DNA from: Flavobacteriales bacterium UBA7382
GTDB taxonomy: Bacteria; Bacteroidota; Bacteroidia; Flavobacteriales_D; Sanyastnellaceae
Reading direction: 5' to 3'
DNA length: 6,698 nucleotides
NCBI GenBank assembly: GCA_002469765.1
Contig: DKNS01000055.1
Span: 1-6,698, forward strand
In this document: one piece after another, positions 1-6,097 of the stretch
How positions within the stretch are numbered: position 1 is the first letter of the stretch
How the letters are laid out: every line of letters starts with the position of its first letter
The notes under the pieces: generated by a model
Told to the model about the DNA's origin: nothing
What the model saw: the letters and a program-made list of their open reading frames with translations, nothing else
Database searches by the model: none
Program-made: the position numbers and the translations under genes

Positions 1-1305
1 GAGGCTTGCAACTACACGGCGGATCCCACCGAAGAGTGCCTTTACGAGGACAATTTCGGGGTTTGTGGGGGAGATGGGGTGTTGCCTGAGTTGCTCATCG
101 GTTCTTGGCAATTCAGCACCGGCGCAGGCGCCGTCATGGTGGGCCCCAACCCCTACAGCGACGAGTGGTTCTCCAGTGGGGTGAACGGGTTGCAAAATGC
201 CCAGTACGACGACGTGTATACGTTCCACGAAGACGGTTCGTTCACGTCGGACTACAACGGGATCATCATCGACGCCTTCGCGAATTACAGCGAACAGGTG
301 TACACCTGCGGAGGGGCAGAATTGACATTCAATCCAGGTGCGGGCACGTCAGGGGAAGACGCCTTCACGTTGGGCGACACAGAAGGTGCTTGCAGTTGCC
401 CCTTCATGGGCACGAACGACGGGGGAATGACCTACGACATCGTGGAATTGACGTCCACGACCTTGGTGATTCACACCTACACCGACGACGCTTCTTGCCA
501 ACAGACAGGAGGCTACTTCACCTACACCTTCACACGCGTCAATGGCGACACGGGTGTGGTCGATGGCGATGGATACCAAGGCGCAGACAGCTACCCAGGG
601 ATGACTTTGGTTTGGTCAGACGAGTTTGACGGGGGCAACATCAACTCAAGCAACTGGACCTACGATTTGGGCGCCAGCGGTTGGGGAAACAACGAATGGC
701 AGAACTACACAAGCTCACCCAGCAACAGTTCTGTGTCGGATGGTTTTCTGACCATCACAGCGCGTCAGGAAGGTGGCGGGTACACGTCGGCACGCATGAA
801 GTCCTTGGATTTGCAAGAGTTCCAGTTTGGCCGCATTGACTTCCGGGCGAAGATGCCTGAAGGACAGGGGATTTGGCCTGCCCTATGGATGCTCGGGTCG
901 AACTTCCCGGAAGGGGGTTGGCCGCAGTGTGGGGAGATCGACGTCATGGAATTGGTCGGCCACCAACCCAGCACGGTTCATGGCACGGCCCACTGGGGAA
1001 GCAGCTGGAACGTGCACCAATACAACGGCGGAGAAATTTCCTTGCCTGGAGGCGCCAAGTTCAGCGATGCGTTTCATCTGTTTTCCATCGTTTGGGAAGC
1101 CAACAGCATCACGTGGTACATGGACGACCAGCCCTACTACAGCATCAACAGTTCGCAAATGAACGGACAGCCTTATCCATTCAACGCGCCGTTCTTTTTC
1201 ATCATGAACATTGCAGTGGGAGGCACTTGGCCCGGATATCCTGACGCCTCGACCCAGTTCCCCCAAACCATGGTGGTCGACTACGTGCGGGTGTTCCAGC
1301 AGTGA
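1..1305 (+). CDS. Secreted GH16 family beta-glucanase (laminarinase-like), 5'-truncated by window edge
   Basis: Probable extracellular endo-beta-1,3(4)-glucanase of glycoside hydrolase family 16, which cleaves laminarin-type glucans. The frame is open from base 1, so the start and any signal peptide lie upstream; the GTG at 79 is internal. In window-residue numbering, 1-26 is a Cys-rich segment with 'ACNY' and 'CGGDG', a motif common in secreted Bacteroidota proteins. About 31-180 looks lipocalin-like, with LIGSW near 32-36, a YTFHEDGSF strand at 73-81 and a closing TFTRV at 176-180. About 201-434 is the GH16 jelly roll, starting at LVWSDEFDG. The active-site motif EIDVME has the nucleophile Glu312, Asp314 and acid/base Glu317; the extra Met gives the beta-bulge ExDxxE form typical of laminarinases. 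The fold closes with VDYVRVF and stops almost at once, so no C-terminal type IX sorting domain follows. Family assignment is firm; exact glucan specificity is inferred. No clear terminator follows. Confidence 0.95.
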   Translation, partial: EACNYTADPTEECLYEDNFGVCGGDGVLPELLIGSWQFSTGAGAVMVGPNPYSDEWFSSGVNGLQNAQYDDVYTFHEDGSFTSDYNGIIIDAFANYSEQVYTCGGAELTFNPGAGTSGEDAFTLGDTEGACSCPFMGTNDGGMTYDIVELTSTTLVIHTYTDDASCQQTGGYFTYTFTRVNGDTGVVDGDGYQGADSYPGMTLVWSDEFDGGNINSSNWTYDLGASGWGNNEWQNYTSSPSNSSVSDGFLTITARQEGGGYTSARMKSLDLQEFQFGRIDFRAKMPEGQGIWPALWMLGSNFPEGGWPQCGEIDVMELVGHQPSTVHGTAHWGSSWNVHQYNGGEISLPGGAKFSDAFHLFSIVWEANSITWYMDDQPYYSINSSQMNGQPYPFNAPFFFIMNIAVGGTWPGYPDASTQFPQTMVVDYVRVFQQ

Positions 1306-1405
1306 TCGCCCACGTGTGGTTGTGAAGAACTGAAGATGCAGGGTGCGGCGGCATGTCACAAGAGATGGGTAGCTTGCCCCTCAAACCAACCAACGCATTG
1401 GAGCC

Positions 1406-2230
1406 ATGGCGCACGATCTTTTGAAAGGAAAAAAGGGCATTGTTTTTGGGGCCCTCAACGACATGTCCATCGCCTGGAAGGTGGCGCAGGAAGCCCACGC
1501 ACAGGGCGCTGAAATTGTGTTGACCAATGCCCCTGTGGCCATGCGGATGGGGGAAATTCACAACCTTGCCAAATTGTGTGGTGACGCCCCGGTGATTCCT
1601 GCGGACGCCACGAGCGAAGAAGACTTGCATAAGTTGTTCGACGGGGCGATGGAGCACTTCGGCGGCAAGGTGGACTTTGTGTTGCACAGCATTGGCATGA
1701 GCCCCAACGTGCGCAAGGGCAGGCACTACACCGACATCAATTACAAGTTTCTCCAAACCACGTTGGACGTGAGCGCCATCAGCTTGCACAAAACGCTGGC
1801 CACCGCCAAAAAACTCGACGCACTCAGCGAGTGGGGAAGTGTCGTGGCGTTGTCGTACATCGCCGCGCAGCGCATCTTCCCAGATTACGGGGACATGGCG
1901 GACGCGAAGTCTCTGTTGGAGAGCATTACACGGAGCTTCGGATACCACTACGGTGTGGCGAAGAAAATTCGTGTAAACACCGTGAGCCAGTCGCCCACCG
2001 TGACGACTGCAGGGAGCGGGGTGAAAGGATTTGACGAGTTCATCAGCTACAGCGAGGCCATGTCGCCTTTGGGCAACGCGGACGCCCAGTCTTGTGCTGA
2101 GTATTGCGTCACCTTGTTCAGTGACTTTACGCGTTACGTGACCATGCAGAACCTCTTCCACGACGGCGGCTTTTCGAACACGGGTGTGTCCATGGAAGTC
2201 ATCTCCAAATTTGGTCCTGAGGAAGGGTGA
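1406..2230 (+). CDS. fabI: Enoyl-[acyl-carrier-protein] reductase (NADH), FabI
   Basis: Cytoplasmic short-chain dehydrogenase that performs the last reduction of each fatty-acid elongation cycle, turning trans-2-enoyl-ACP into acyl-ACP with NAD(P)H. The 274-residue product is slightly longer than E. coli FabI (262). The N-terminal nucleotide-binding segment KGIVFGALNDMSIAWKVA (residues 10-27) is the FabI variant of the Rossmann glycine motif. LHSIGMSP is at 93-100. Tyr151 in LSYIAAQR and the catalytic pair Tyr161/Lys168 in PDYGDMADAK keep the Tyr-x6-Lys spacing and correspond to E. coli Tyr146, Tyr156 and Lys163. The C-terminal part carries SQSPTVTTAGSGVKGF and LFHDGGFSNTG, as in Bacteroidota FabI. 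The ATG at 1406 fits the family N-terminus; the sequence before it (GGAGCC) gives no well-spaced ribosome binding site, which is normal for this phylum. The 100-bp gap upstream (1306-1405) holds no promoter I can defend. The gene ends at a bidirectional terminator shared with nth. Confidence 0.97.
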   Translation: MAHDLLKGKKGIVFGALNDMSIAWKVAQEAHAQGAEIVLTNAPVAMRMGEIHNLAKLCGDAPVIPADATSEEDLHKLFDGAMEHFGGKVDFVLHSIGMSPNVRKGRHYTDINYKFLQTTLDVSAISLHKTLATAKKLDALSEWGSVVALSYIAAQRIFPDYGDMADAKSLLESITRSFGYHYGVAKKIRVNTVSQSPTVTTAGSGVKGFDEFISYSEAMSPLGNADAQSCAEYCVTLFSDFTRYVTMQNLFHDGGFSNTGVSMEVISKFGPEEG

Positions 2231-2250
2231 TTCGAAGCCCGTCGGTAATG

Positions 2251-2282
2251 AAAAAAGGACGCCCATCAAGGCGTCCTTTTTT
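2251..2282. terminator. Bidirectional intrinsic terminator between convergent fabI and nth
   Basis: A perfect 7-bp GC-rich stem, GGACGCC (2257-2263) pairing with GGCGTCC (2270-2276), encloses a 6-nt loop (CATCAA). Six A's (2251-2256) precede it and six T's (2277-2282) follow it. Read on the plus strand, the T tract completes a terminator for fabI, 20 bp after its stop. Read on the minus strand, the A tract becomes the U tract for the nth transcript, whose stop codon lies 3 bp away. Confidence 0.88.
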
Positions 2283-2285
2283 GCG

Positions 2286-2966
2286 TCAAGATGTCCCGGA
2301 GGCAGAGGGTTGCGTCAAACCTTTCCACAGGCTTCGGCGTCCGATGCGCGCGGAGATGAAGTCGGTCTCCAAATTCCACCCCCTTGCGGGGCTGTATTCC
2401 CGGCCGTAAAAGATGATTTGAAGGTGAAGCTTGTTCCATTTCCCCTCCGGGAACAAACGCTTTGCGTCGCGTTCGGTCTGTTCTACAGACTTGCCGTTTG
2501 ACAGGTTCCATCGGTACATCAGCCGATGAATGTGAGTGTCCACAGGGAAGGCGGGGATGCCAAACGCTTGACTCATCACCACTCCAGCGGTTTTATGCCC
2601 CACGCCGGGGAGTGCCTCCAGCGCTTCAAAATTCGCAGGCACGTTTCCGCCGTGCTCCTCCACCAAGATTCGGCTGAGCTCTGAAATCGCAGCGCTTTTC
2701 CGCGGGGACAACCCGCAAGGCCGAATGATTGCTTTGATGTCGGCCACCTTTTGGACCATCATGTCCGCGGGGTTGTTGGCCAATGCGAAGAGCGCCGGTG
2801 TCACTTTGTTCACGCGTTCGTCGGTGCATTGCGCCGAGAGCAAAACTGCCACCAGCAGCGTGTATGGGTCGACGTGGTTCAGCGGAACGGGTGTTTTAGG
2901 GTAAAGGCCCTCCAGCTCATTGACAATCCAGCGGACTTTGTCTGCCTTGGTGTTCAGTTCATTCAT
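2286..2966 (-). CDS. nth: Endonuclease III (DNA glycosylase/AP lyase) lacking the Fe-S cluster cysteines
   Basis: Base-excision repair enzyme that removes oxidised pyrimidines and nicks the abasic site by beta-elimination. From the ATG at 2966 the protein has 226 residues. LLSAQCTDERVNK lies near 43-54. The helix-hairpin-helix LPGVGHKTA (119-127) holds the catalytic lysine Lys125, and VDTHIHR holds the catalytic Asp143; the 18-residue spacing matches E. coli Lys120/Asp138. The oddity is the C-terminus: where most Nth proteins have Cys-x6-Cys-x2-Cys-x5-Cys, this one reads REYSPARGWNLETDF and has no cysteine. Only two cysteines occur in the whole protein (47 and 84). The start at 2966 overlaps the upstream DUF6702 stop in ATGAATGA, suggesting translational coupling. 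An in-frame ATG at 2984 would add six residues (MQTTNP) and cannot be excluded. I chose 2966 because it brings the N-terminus closer to the family. Transcription ends at the hairpin at 2251-2282. Confidence 0.95.
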   Translation of the reverse strand: MNELNTKADKVRWIVNELEGLYPKTPVPLNHVDPYTLLVAVLLSAQCTDERVNKVTPALFALANNPADMMVQKVADIKAIIRPCGLSPRKSAAISELSRILVEEHGGNVPANFEALEALPGVGHKTAGVVMSQAFGIPAFPVDTHIHRLMYRWNLSNGKSVEQTERDAKRLFPEGKWNKLHLQIIFYGREYSPARGWNLETDFISARIGRRSLWKGLTQPSASGTS

Positions 2967-3546
2967 CGGGTTCGTGGTTTGCATCCCAAGAAAATGACGG
3001 CATGTCCCTTGTGAGCATTTCCCGCTTTTCTTGTGCTTTCCCCAGAGAGTCGAAGGCGTGGAGATGCACTTCGTTCACTTGGTCGTCAAACTGCTCAAAA
3101 AGCATGGTGTTTTTGGCTCCCCATGGTCCTTGGCCTTTCAGCAACATGGGGTCAGACTCCAGGTAGAGATACGACACGTCCAGCTCAATTTCTTTGCCCA
3201 CCCAAGCCATTTCGACAGGTGTGTCGTCCACATGAAAGGTGATGTGTTGCTCCAACCAAGCGGCTATGGTCTGGTCAGCGCTGGTCCATTCGTGGTCATC
3301 TCCCAACCAGATGGGATGAGTGTCATCGAGTCCTGCGTGATGTCGTATGGCCACCTCGAGGTCGTCGGTGAACACTCGGGCGGTGGCTTGCAAGGTCAAG
3401 GTCTCCTGGTTCCAATGCACGTCGGTCCGTGAAAAATGGAAGTCGTGGTTAGGCGCCGCAGACAAGAGTGTCAAGAGCCCGCAGAGAACGAGCCACTGAC
3501 GCGACGTTGTGAATCGTTTGACGAGAAGAGTCCCCTGTGAGCCCAT
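2959..3546 (-). CDS. Exported DUF6702 family protein, function unknown
   Basis: A 195-residue protein resembling DUF6702, a family known mainly from Bacteroidota with no established function. From the ATG at 3546 it begins with a basic segment (KRFTTSRQ, 10-17), a hydrophobic stretch (WLVLCGLLTLLSA, 18-30) and a likely signal-peptidase site near SAAPN, so the mature protein is probably periplasmic or surface-associated. Recognisable family features are HDFHFSRTDVHWN (34-46), RVFTDDLEVAIR (57-68), a GKEIELDVSYLYLE segment (117-130) and a late MLFEQFDDQVNEVHL strand (148-162). The frame stays open upstream to 3675, but that extension lies inside nrnA on the other strand and would bury the signal peptide, so I reject it. 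The gene is the first of a likely two-gene unit with nth (8-nt overlap). A match to the phylum's -7 promoter element lies just before the start codon. The family call rests on remembered motif similarity. Confidence 0.75.
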   Translation of the reverse strand: MGSQGTLLVKRFTTSRQWLVLCGLLTLLSAAPNHDFHFSRTDVHWNQETLTLQATARVFTDDLEVAIRHHAGLDDTHPIWLGDDHEWTSADQTIAAWLEQHITFHVDDTPVEMAWVGKEIELDVSYLYLESDPMLLKGQGPWGAKNTMLFEQFDDQVNEVHLHAFDSLGKAQEKREMLTRDMPSFSWDANHEPDE

Positions 3547-3550
3547 GTTG

Positions 3551-3585
3551 CAAATGTATCTTTCAACCATGGAAGATGTGTTCAA
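3551..3585 (-). promoter_or_regulatory. Possible Bacteroidota-type promoter for the DUF6702-nth unit
   Basis: On the minus strand, TACATTTG (3558 down to 3551) is an exact match to the Bacteroidota -7 consensus TAnnTTTG. A TTG that could serve as the -33 element lies at 3585-3583, 24 nt upstream, slightly longer than the usual spacing of about 17-23. The box ends only 4 nt before the ATG at 3546, so the transcript would start at or very near the start codon. The element lies in the 22-bp divergent gap, with its upstream part inside the first codons of nrnA. Sequence match only. Confidence 0.35.
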
Positions 3586-4615
3586 GCAGGAATTGGTGTC
3601 AGAGTTGAAGGGAAGGGTCCAGGGTTCCAAGCGGGTGGTCATCACCGCCCATCGCTCGCCTGACGGAGACGCCATCGGTTCGTCCTTGGCGCTTCAGCAT
3701 CTTCTTGCCCATTTGGGCGTGTCGTCTCAAGTTGTGATGCCAGACGGATACCCGGATTTTCTGAGTTGGCTTCCGGGTCAAGATGACGTCCAATTTCACG
3801 ACGTCGATCCAGTTGGGTGTGAAGCTTTGTTGTCGGGGGCTGAAGTGGTGTTTTGCTTGGATTACAATGCGCCATCCCGAGCTGGCGACCTTGGTCCTGC
3901 GGTGGAGAACGCTGCATCCGAGGAAGGGGGATATGTGGTCGTCATTGACCACCACCAGCAGCCGGAGGACTTCGCAGATTTGCTGTTGTCCGACCCGTCG
4001 ACAGGCAGCACCGCCGAATTGATTTACCGTTTGGCTTTGGCTTGGAGTATGGCCGACGACATTGACGCCGACATGGCGTCTTGTCTGTATTGTGGACTCA
4101 TCACAGACACTGGAAGTTTTCGTTTCCCTTCGGTCACCTCGGAAACCCATGCCATGGCTTCACACTTGCTGGGGACAGGTATGGATCACAGCAGGGTGCA
4201 CAGTTTGATCTACGACGCTTGCCGTCTGGATCAAATCCGCCTTACGTCCTACGCCTTGGGTCAAAAATTGCAAGTTTTTCCAGAGTACAACAGCGCCATT
4301 GTGAGCCTGAGCTTGGAGGAGCTTGAGCGGTTCAACGCCCAAAAAGGTGACACAGAGGGCTTGGTCAACCGTGCGCTGAGCATCGAAGGCATTCGCTTCG
4401 CCGTGTTCGTGAAAGAGGACGTAGACCGTGTCAAAATGAGTTTGCGCTCGACGGGTTCTTTCAGTGTGCGAGATGTGGCCGCCACCCATTTCAATGGCGG
4501 TGGTCACCACAACGCAGCTGGAGGTGCCTGTCCCGGGGAGTCCCTGGAAAGCGTGGTTTGTCGGCTCATCGATTTATTGCCCTCGTACGCGTCGCAACTT
4601 CAAAATGAAGGCTGA
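3569..4615 (+). CDS. nrnA: DHH/DHHA1 phosphoesterase, bifunctional nanoRNase/pAp phosphatase NrnA
   Basis: Predicted cytoplasmic Mn-dependent enzyme that degrades 2-5-nt oligoribonucleotides and converts pAp to AMP, replacing Orn and CysQ functions in many bacteria. From the ATG at 3569 the product has 348 residues, with all DHH motifs in order: SPDGDAIGSS (30-39), FCLDYNAPSR (95-104), the signature VIDHHQQ (125-131), and LITDTGSFRFPS (177-188). The C-terminal DHHA1 domain ends in HFNGGGHHNAAGG (307-319), the substrate-binding glycine/histidine loop. The frame runs open back to a GTG at 3509, with further ATGs at 3545 and 3554. I chose 3569 because the residues from there (MEDVFKQELVSELK) give the usual family N-terminus, and the longer versions would overlap the divergent DUF6702 start. 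The gene leads a likely two-gene unit: its last 11 nt overlap the downstream lipoprotein gene. No Shine-Dalgarno sequence is visible. Confidence 0.93.
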   Translation: MEDVFKQELVSELKGRVQGSKRVVITAHRSPDGDAIGSSLALQHLLAHLGVSSQVVMPDGYPDFLSWLPGQDDVQFHDVDPVGCEALLSGAEVVFCLDYNAPSRAGDLGPAVENAASEEGGYVVVIDHHQQPEDFADLLLSDPSTGSTAELIYRLALAWSMADDIDADMASCLYCGLITDTGSFRFPSVTSETHAMASHLLGTGMDHSRVHSLIYDACRLDQIRLTSYALGQKLQVFPEYNSAIVSLSLEELERFNAQKGDTEGLVNRALSIEGIRFAVFVKEDVDRVKMSLRSTGSFSVRDVAATHFNGGGHHNAAGGACPGESLESVVCRLIDLLPSYASQLQNEG

Positions 4616-5585
4616 ACGCTGGCCCTGTAGGATCAGCTTGGGCTGGCTCGCGCTTTGTGTTGCAGTGTTCTGGTCGTGCGAGTCCCCGCGTGCCGTTCCA
4701 CCCAACATGCCCAACGCGGAAGCACGGGCCCAATCCACGCGCAACCGGCTCCGAGCTTTCAACGCGGCGCGCTTTGAACAGGAACGACACCAAGTTGATT
4801 CGGCAGCCCACGTGCATGCGCCTCAATCCCGGGCCTTGCCCGGTGGCATTTGGTTGATCCTGGATGGAGGGGAGGCGAATGTTCTAGGTCGAGCCCCAGA
4901 TGGAGGCGACCGAGTGCAATGGAAGTGGGTGGCTCGGACTTTGAAAGGGGACACTTTGACGTCGGGAGAGGAAGATTTTCTGGTGGAGAAGGACGCGTTG
5001 CCGTTGTGTTTTCACGAGGTGGCCAAATCCACACCCCGGCCCGGTCAGGGTCGATTCTGGACCACGTCGACGACGGCCTTCGGGGCATCTGGCATTCCTG
5101 GCGAAATTCCGCCGTTCACGCCGTTGGATGTTCAGTTCGTTCAACGTCGTCCTGTCCTTGATGCGGCTTGGTTGACTGAAGTGCAACAAGGCGTGTTCGA
5201 TGAGGCTGTTTGGCTGAAGGAATTTGTGGCGGAAGCCGCACCGGCTGCGTCCCAGCTTGCCGACAGGCCTGTCTGGGTCGATTGTGTCGATTGTTCACCG
5301 TTGACTTCTGAGGGAGAAGCAATGCGCTTGGACATCCACACAGTCGACGTCCAGTCTATCTTGCAAGGTGAACAGGGCCGAGAGTCCACCATGGAGTGGA
5401 GGCGGGGCACCCCTGACCAATTGGTGCCTGCCTTGGAACAGGCCCTTTTGGCCCATCCCCGTGCGGCCGTCTTGACCATTTGGACGACTTCTGAATTTGC
5501 ATTCCAACACAAAGGCGCGCCGGCGGCTGGGGTCAGGCCTCGAACGCCCGTGAGGTTCGATGTCCAGGTGTCTCCGCTGTGGTGA
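4605..5585 (+). CDS. Probable lipoprotein with two degenerate FKBP-like domains (GldI-like)
   Basis: A 326-residue protein with a lipoprotein-type leader: short basic start (MKAERWPCR), hydrophobic stretch 10-24, then Cys25 in VFWSC, a loose lipobox. A charged helical stretch (about 36-66) precedes a first FKBP-like domain (about 78-182). Its end, TTAFGASGIPGEIPPFTPLDVQF (155-178), tracks the FKBP 'AYGxxGxPGxIPPxxxLxFxVEL' loop and strand. A second, more diverged copy spans about 185-324, with EWRRGTPDQLVPALEQAL (264-281), SEFAFQHKGAP (296-306) and TPVRFDVQVSPL (314-325). The Phe-Asp pair of active FKBPs is replaced by Leu-Thr in the first copy (DTLTSG), so prolyl isomerase activity is doubtful. 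In many Bacteroidota the gliding-motility lipoprotein GldI, also an FKBP homologue, is encoded beside an NrnA-type gene; this position and the domain type suggest a GldI relative. The start overlaps nrnA by 11 nt, indicating coupling. The gene is certain; the FKBP/GldI relationship is inferred. Confidence 0.65.
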   Translation: MKAERWPCRISLGWLALCVAVFWSCESPRAVPPNMPNAEARAQSTRNRLRAFNAARFEQERHQVDSAAHVHAPQSRALPGGIWLILDGGEANVLGRAPDGGDRVQWKWVARTLKGDTLTSGEEDFLVEKDALPLCFHEVAKSTPRPGQGRFWTTSTTAFGASGIPGEIPPFTPLDVQFVQRRPVLDAAWLTEVQQGVFDEAVWLKEFVAEAAPAASQLADRPVWVDCVDCSPLTSEGEAMRLDIHTVDVQSILQGEQGRESTMEWRRGTPDQLVPALEQALLAHPRAAVLTIWTTSEFAFQHKGAPAAGVRPRTPVRFDVQVSPLW

Positions 5586-5588
5586 GTG

Positions 5589-6053
5589 TCATGTGGCAGA
5601 TTGCCACGATTTCACCCAAGCCCCGGCCGCTGCATCCACCATGTCGTAGACTTGACTGAACCCCTCGGCACCTCCATAATAGGGGTCGGGCACTTCAGTA
5701 TCTTTCACAAAAAGCTTGATCTTGGTCAAGTGTGCTTGGTTGTTCCCAGCGATCCGATGTGCATTGGTCAAGTTGGATTTGTCCATCACCAGGATCCAAT
5801 CAAAACTGTCGAAGTCTTTGAGCACCAGCTGACGGGAAGTTTGCTTTGAGATGTCGATGCCGTGACGTCGCATCTCTCTTTGCGCCCTTGGGTCAGGCAG
5901 CTCTCCAGCATGATGGGCGCTGGTGCCTGCGGAGTCAACTTTGCACCGAATTCCACGTTGTTGAATGTGGTGGCGAAGGAGGCCTTCTGCCATGGGGGAA
6001 CGGCAAATGTTCCCAAGGCACACGACCAGCACGTTCGATGGAGGGTTGCTCAT
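5589..6053 (-). CDS. Low-molecular-weight protein tyrosine phosphatase
   Basis: Small cytoplasmic phosphatase of the arsenate-reductase-like LMW-PTP fold, which removes phosphate from phosphotyrosine via a cysteinyl intermediate. From the ATG at 6053 it has 154 residues, the family's usual length. The P-loop CLGNICRS (12-19) supplies the nucleophile Cys12 and Arg18 at the very N-terminus, as expected. VDSAGTSAHHAGELPDPRA (39-57) and FDWILVMDKSN (84-94) are typical conserved blocks, and PDPYYGG (122-128) carries the general acid Asp123. The frame extends to an upstream start at 6122, but that would run through the dnaA terminator and place non-family residues before the P-loop, so I reject it. 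Its stop lies 3 nt from the converging lipoprotein stop. The gene sits directly downstream of dnaA, an arrangement I recall from other Bacteroidota. No tyrosine kinase or exopolysaccharide gene is nearby, so the substrate is unknown. Confidence 0.94.
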   Translation of the reverse strand: MSNPPSNVLVVCLGNICRSPMAEGLLRHHIQQRGIRCKVDSAGTSAHHAGELPDPRAQREMRRHGIDISKQTSRQLVLKDFDSFDWILVMDKSNLTNAHRIAGNNQAHLTKIKLFVKDTEVPDPYYGGAEGFSQVYDMVDAAAGAWVKSWQSAT

Positions 6054-6069
6054 GCGCCGAATATGGCAC

Positions 6070-6097
6070 AAAAAAGCCCCCGCTCCAGCGGGGGCTT
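6070..6097 (-). terminator. Rho-independent terminator downstream of dnaA
   Basis: On the minus strand, AGCCCCCGC (6096-6088) pairs with GCGGGGGCT (6083-6075) around a TGGA loop: a perfect 9-bp, very GC-rich stem followed by six T's (6075-6070). An outer A-T pair can extend the stem. It starts about 26 bp after the dnaA stop and ends 17 bp before the phosphatase start. A strong stop here would separate dnaA from the phosphatase unless read-through occurs. Confidence 0.9.

Noticed and set aside
79..81. GTG as the start of the GH16 gene
   Set aside because: The frame is open upstream to base 1 and the upstream residues form a recognisable secreted-protein motif; no signal peptide follows the GTG.
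1306..1405. Promoter or terminator in the GH16-fabI gap
   Set aside because: TAGCTTGC at 1370-1377 only weakly resembles TAnnTTTG and lacks a spaced -33 element; the CCAC-GT-GTGG inverted repeat at 1309-1318 is too short and has no T tract.
1202..2269. Long open frame (355 codons) on the minus strand across fabI
   Set aside because: It is antisense to fabI, has no recognisable motif, and its codons mirror those of the well-supported plus-strand gene. High-GC coding DNA commonly gives such open shadows.
2321..2544. Sequences resembling DnaA boxes (CTTTCCACA at 2321-2329; GTGTCCACA at 2536-2544)
   Set aside because: Each has two mismatches to TTATCCACA, they are isolated and they lie within nth coding sequence, so they are not an origin cluster.
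3509..3568. N-terminal extension of NrnA to the GTG at 3509
   Set aside because: It would overlap the signal-peptide codons of the divergent DUF6702 gene and adds residues unlike the family N-terminus.
3547..3675. N-terminal extension of the DUF6702 protein to 3675
   Set aside because: It overlaps nrnA on the other strand and would bury the signal peptide; the ATG at 3546 gives a normal exported protein.
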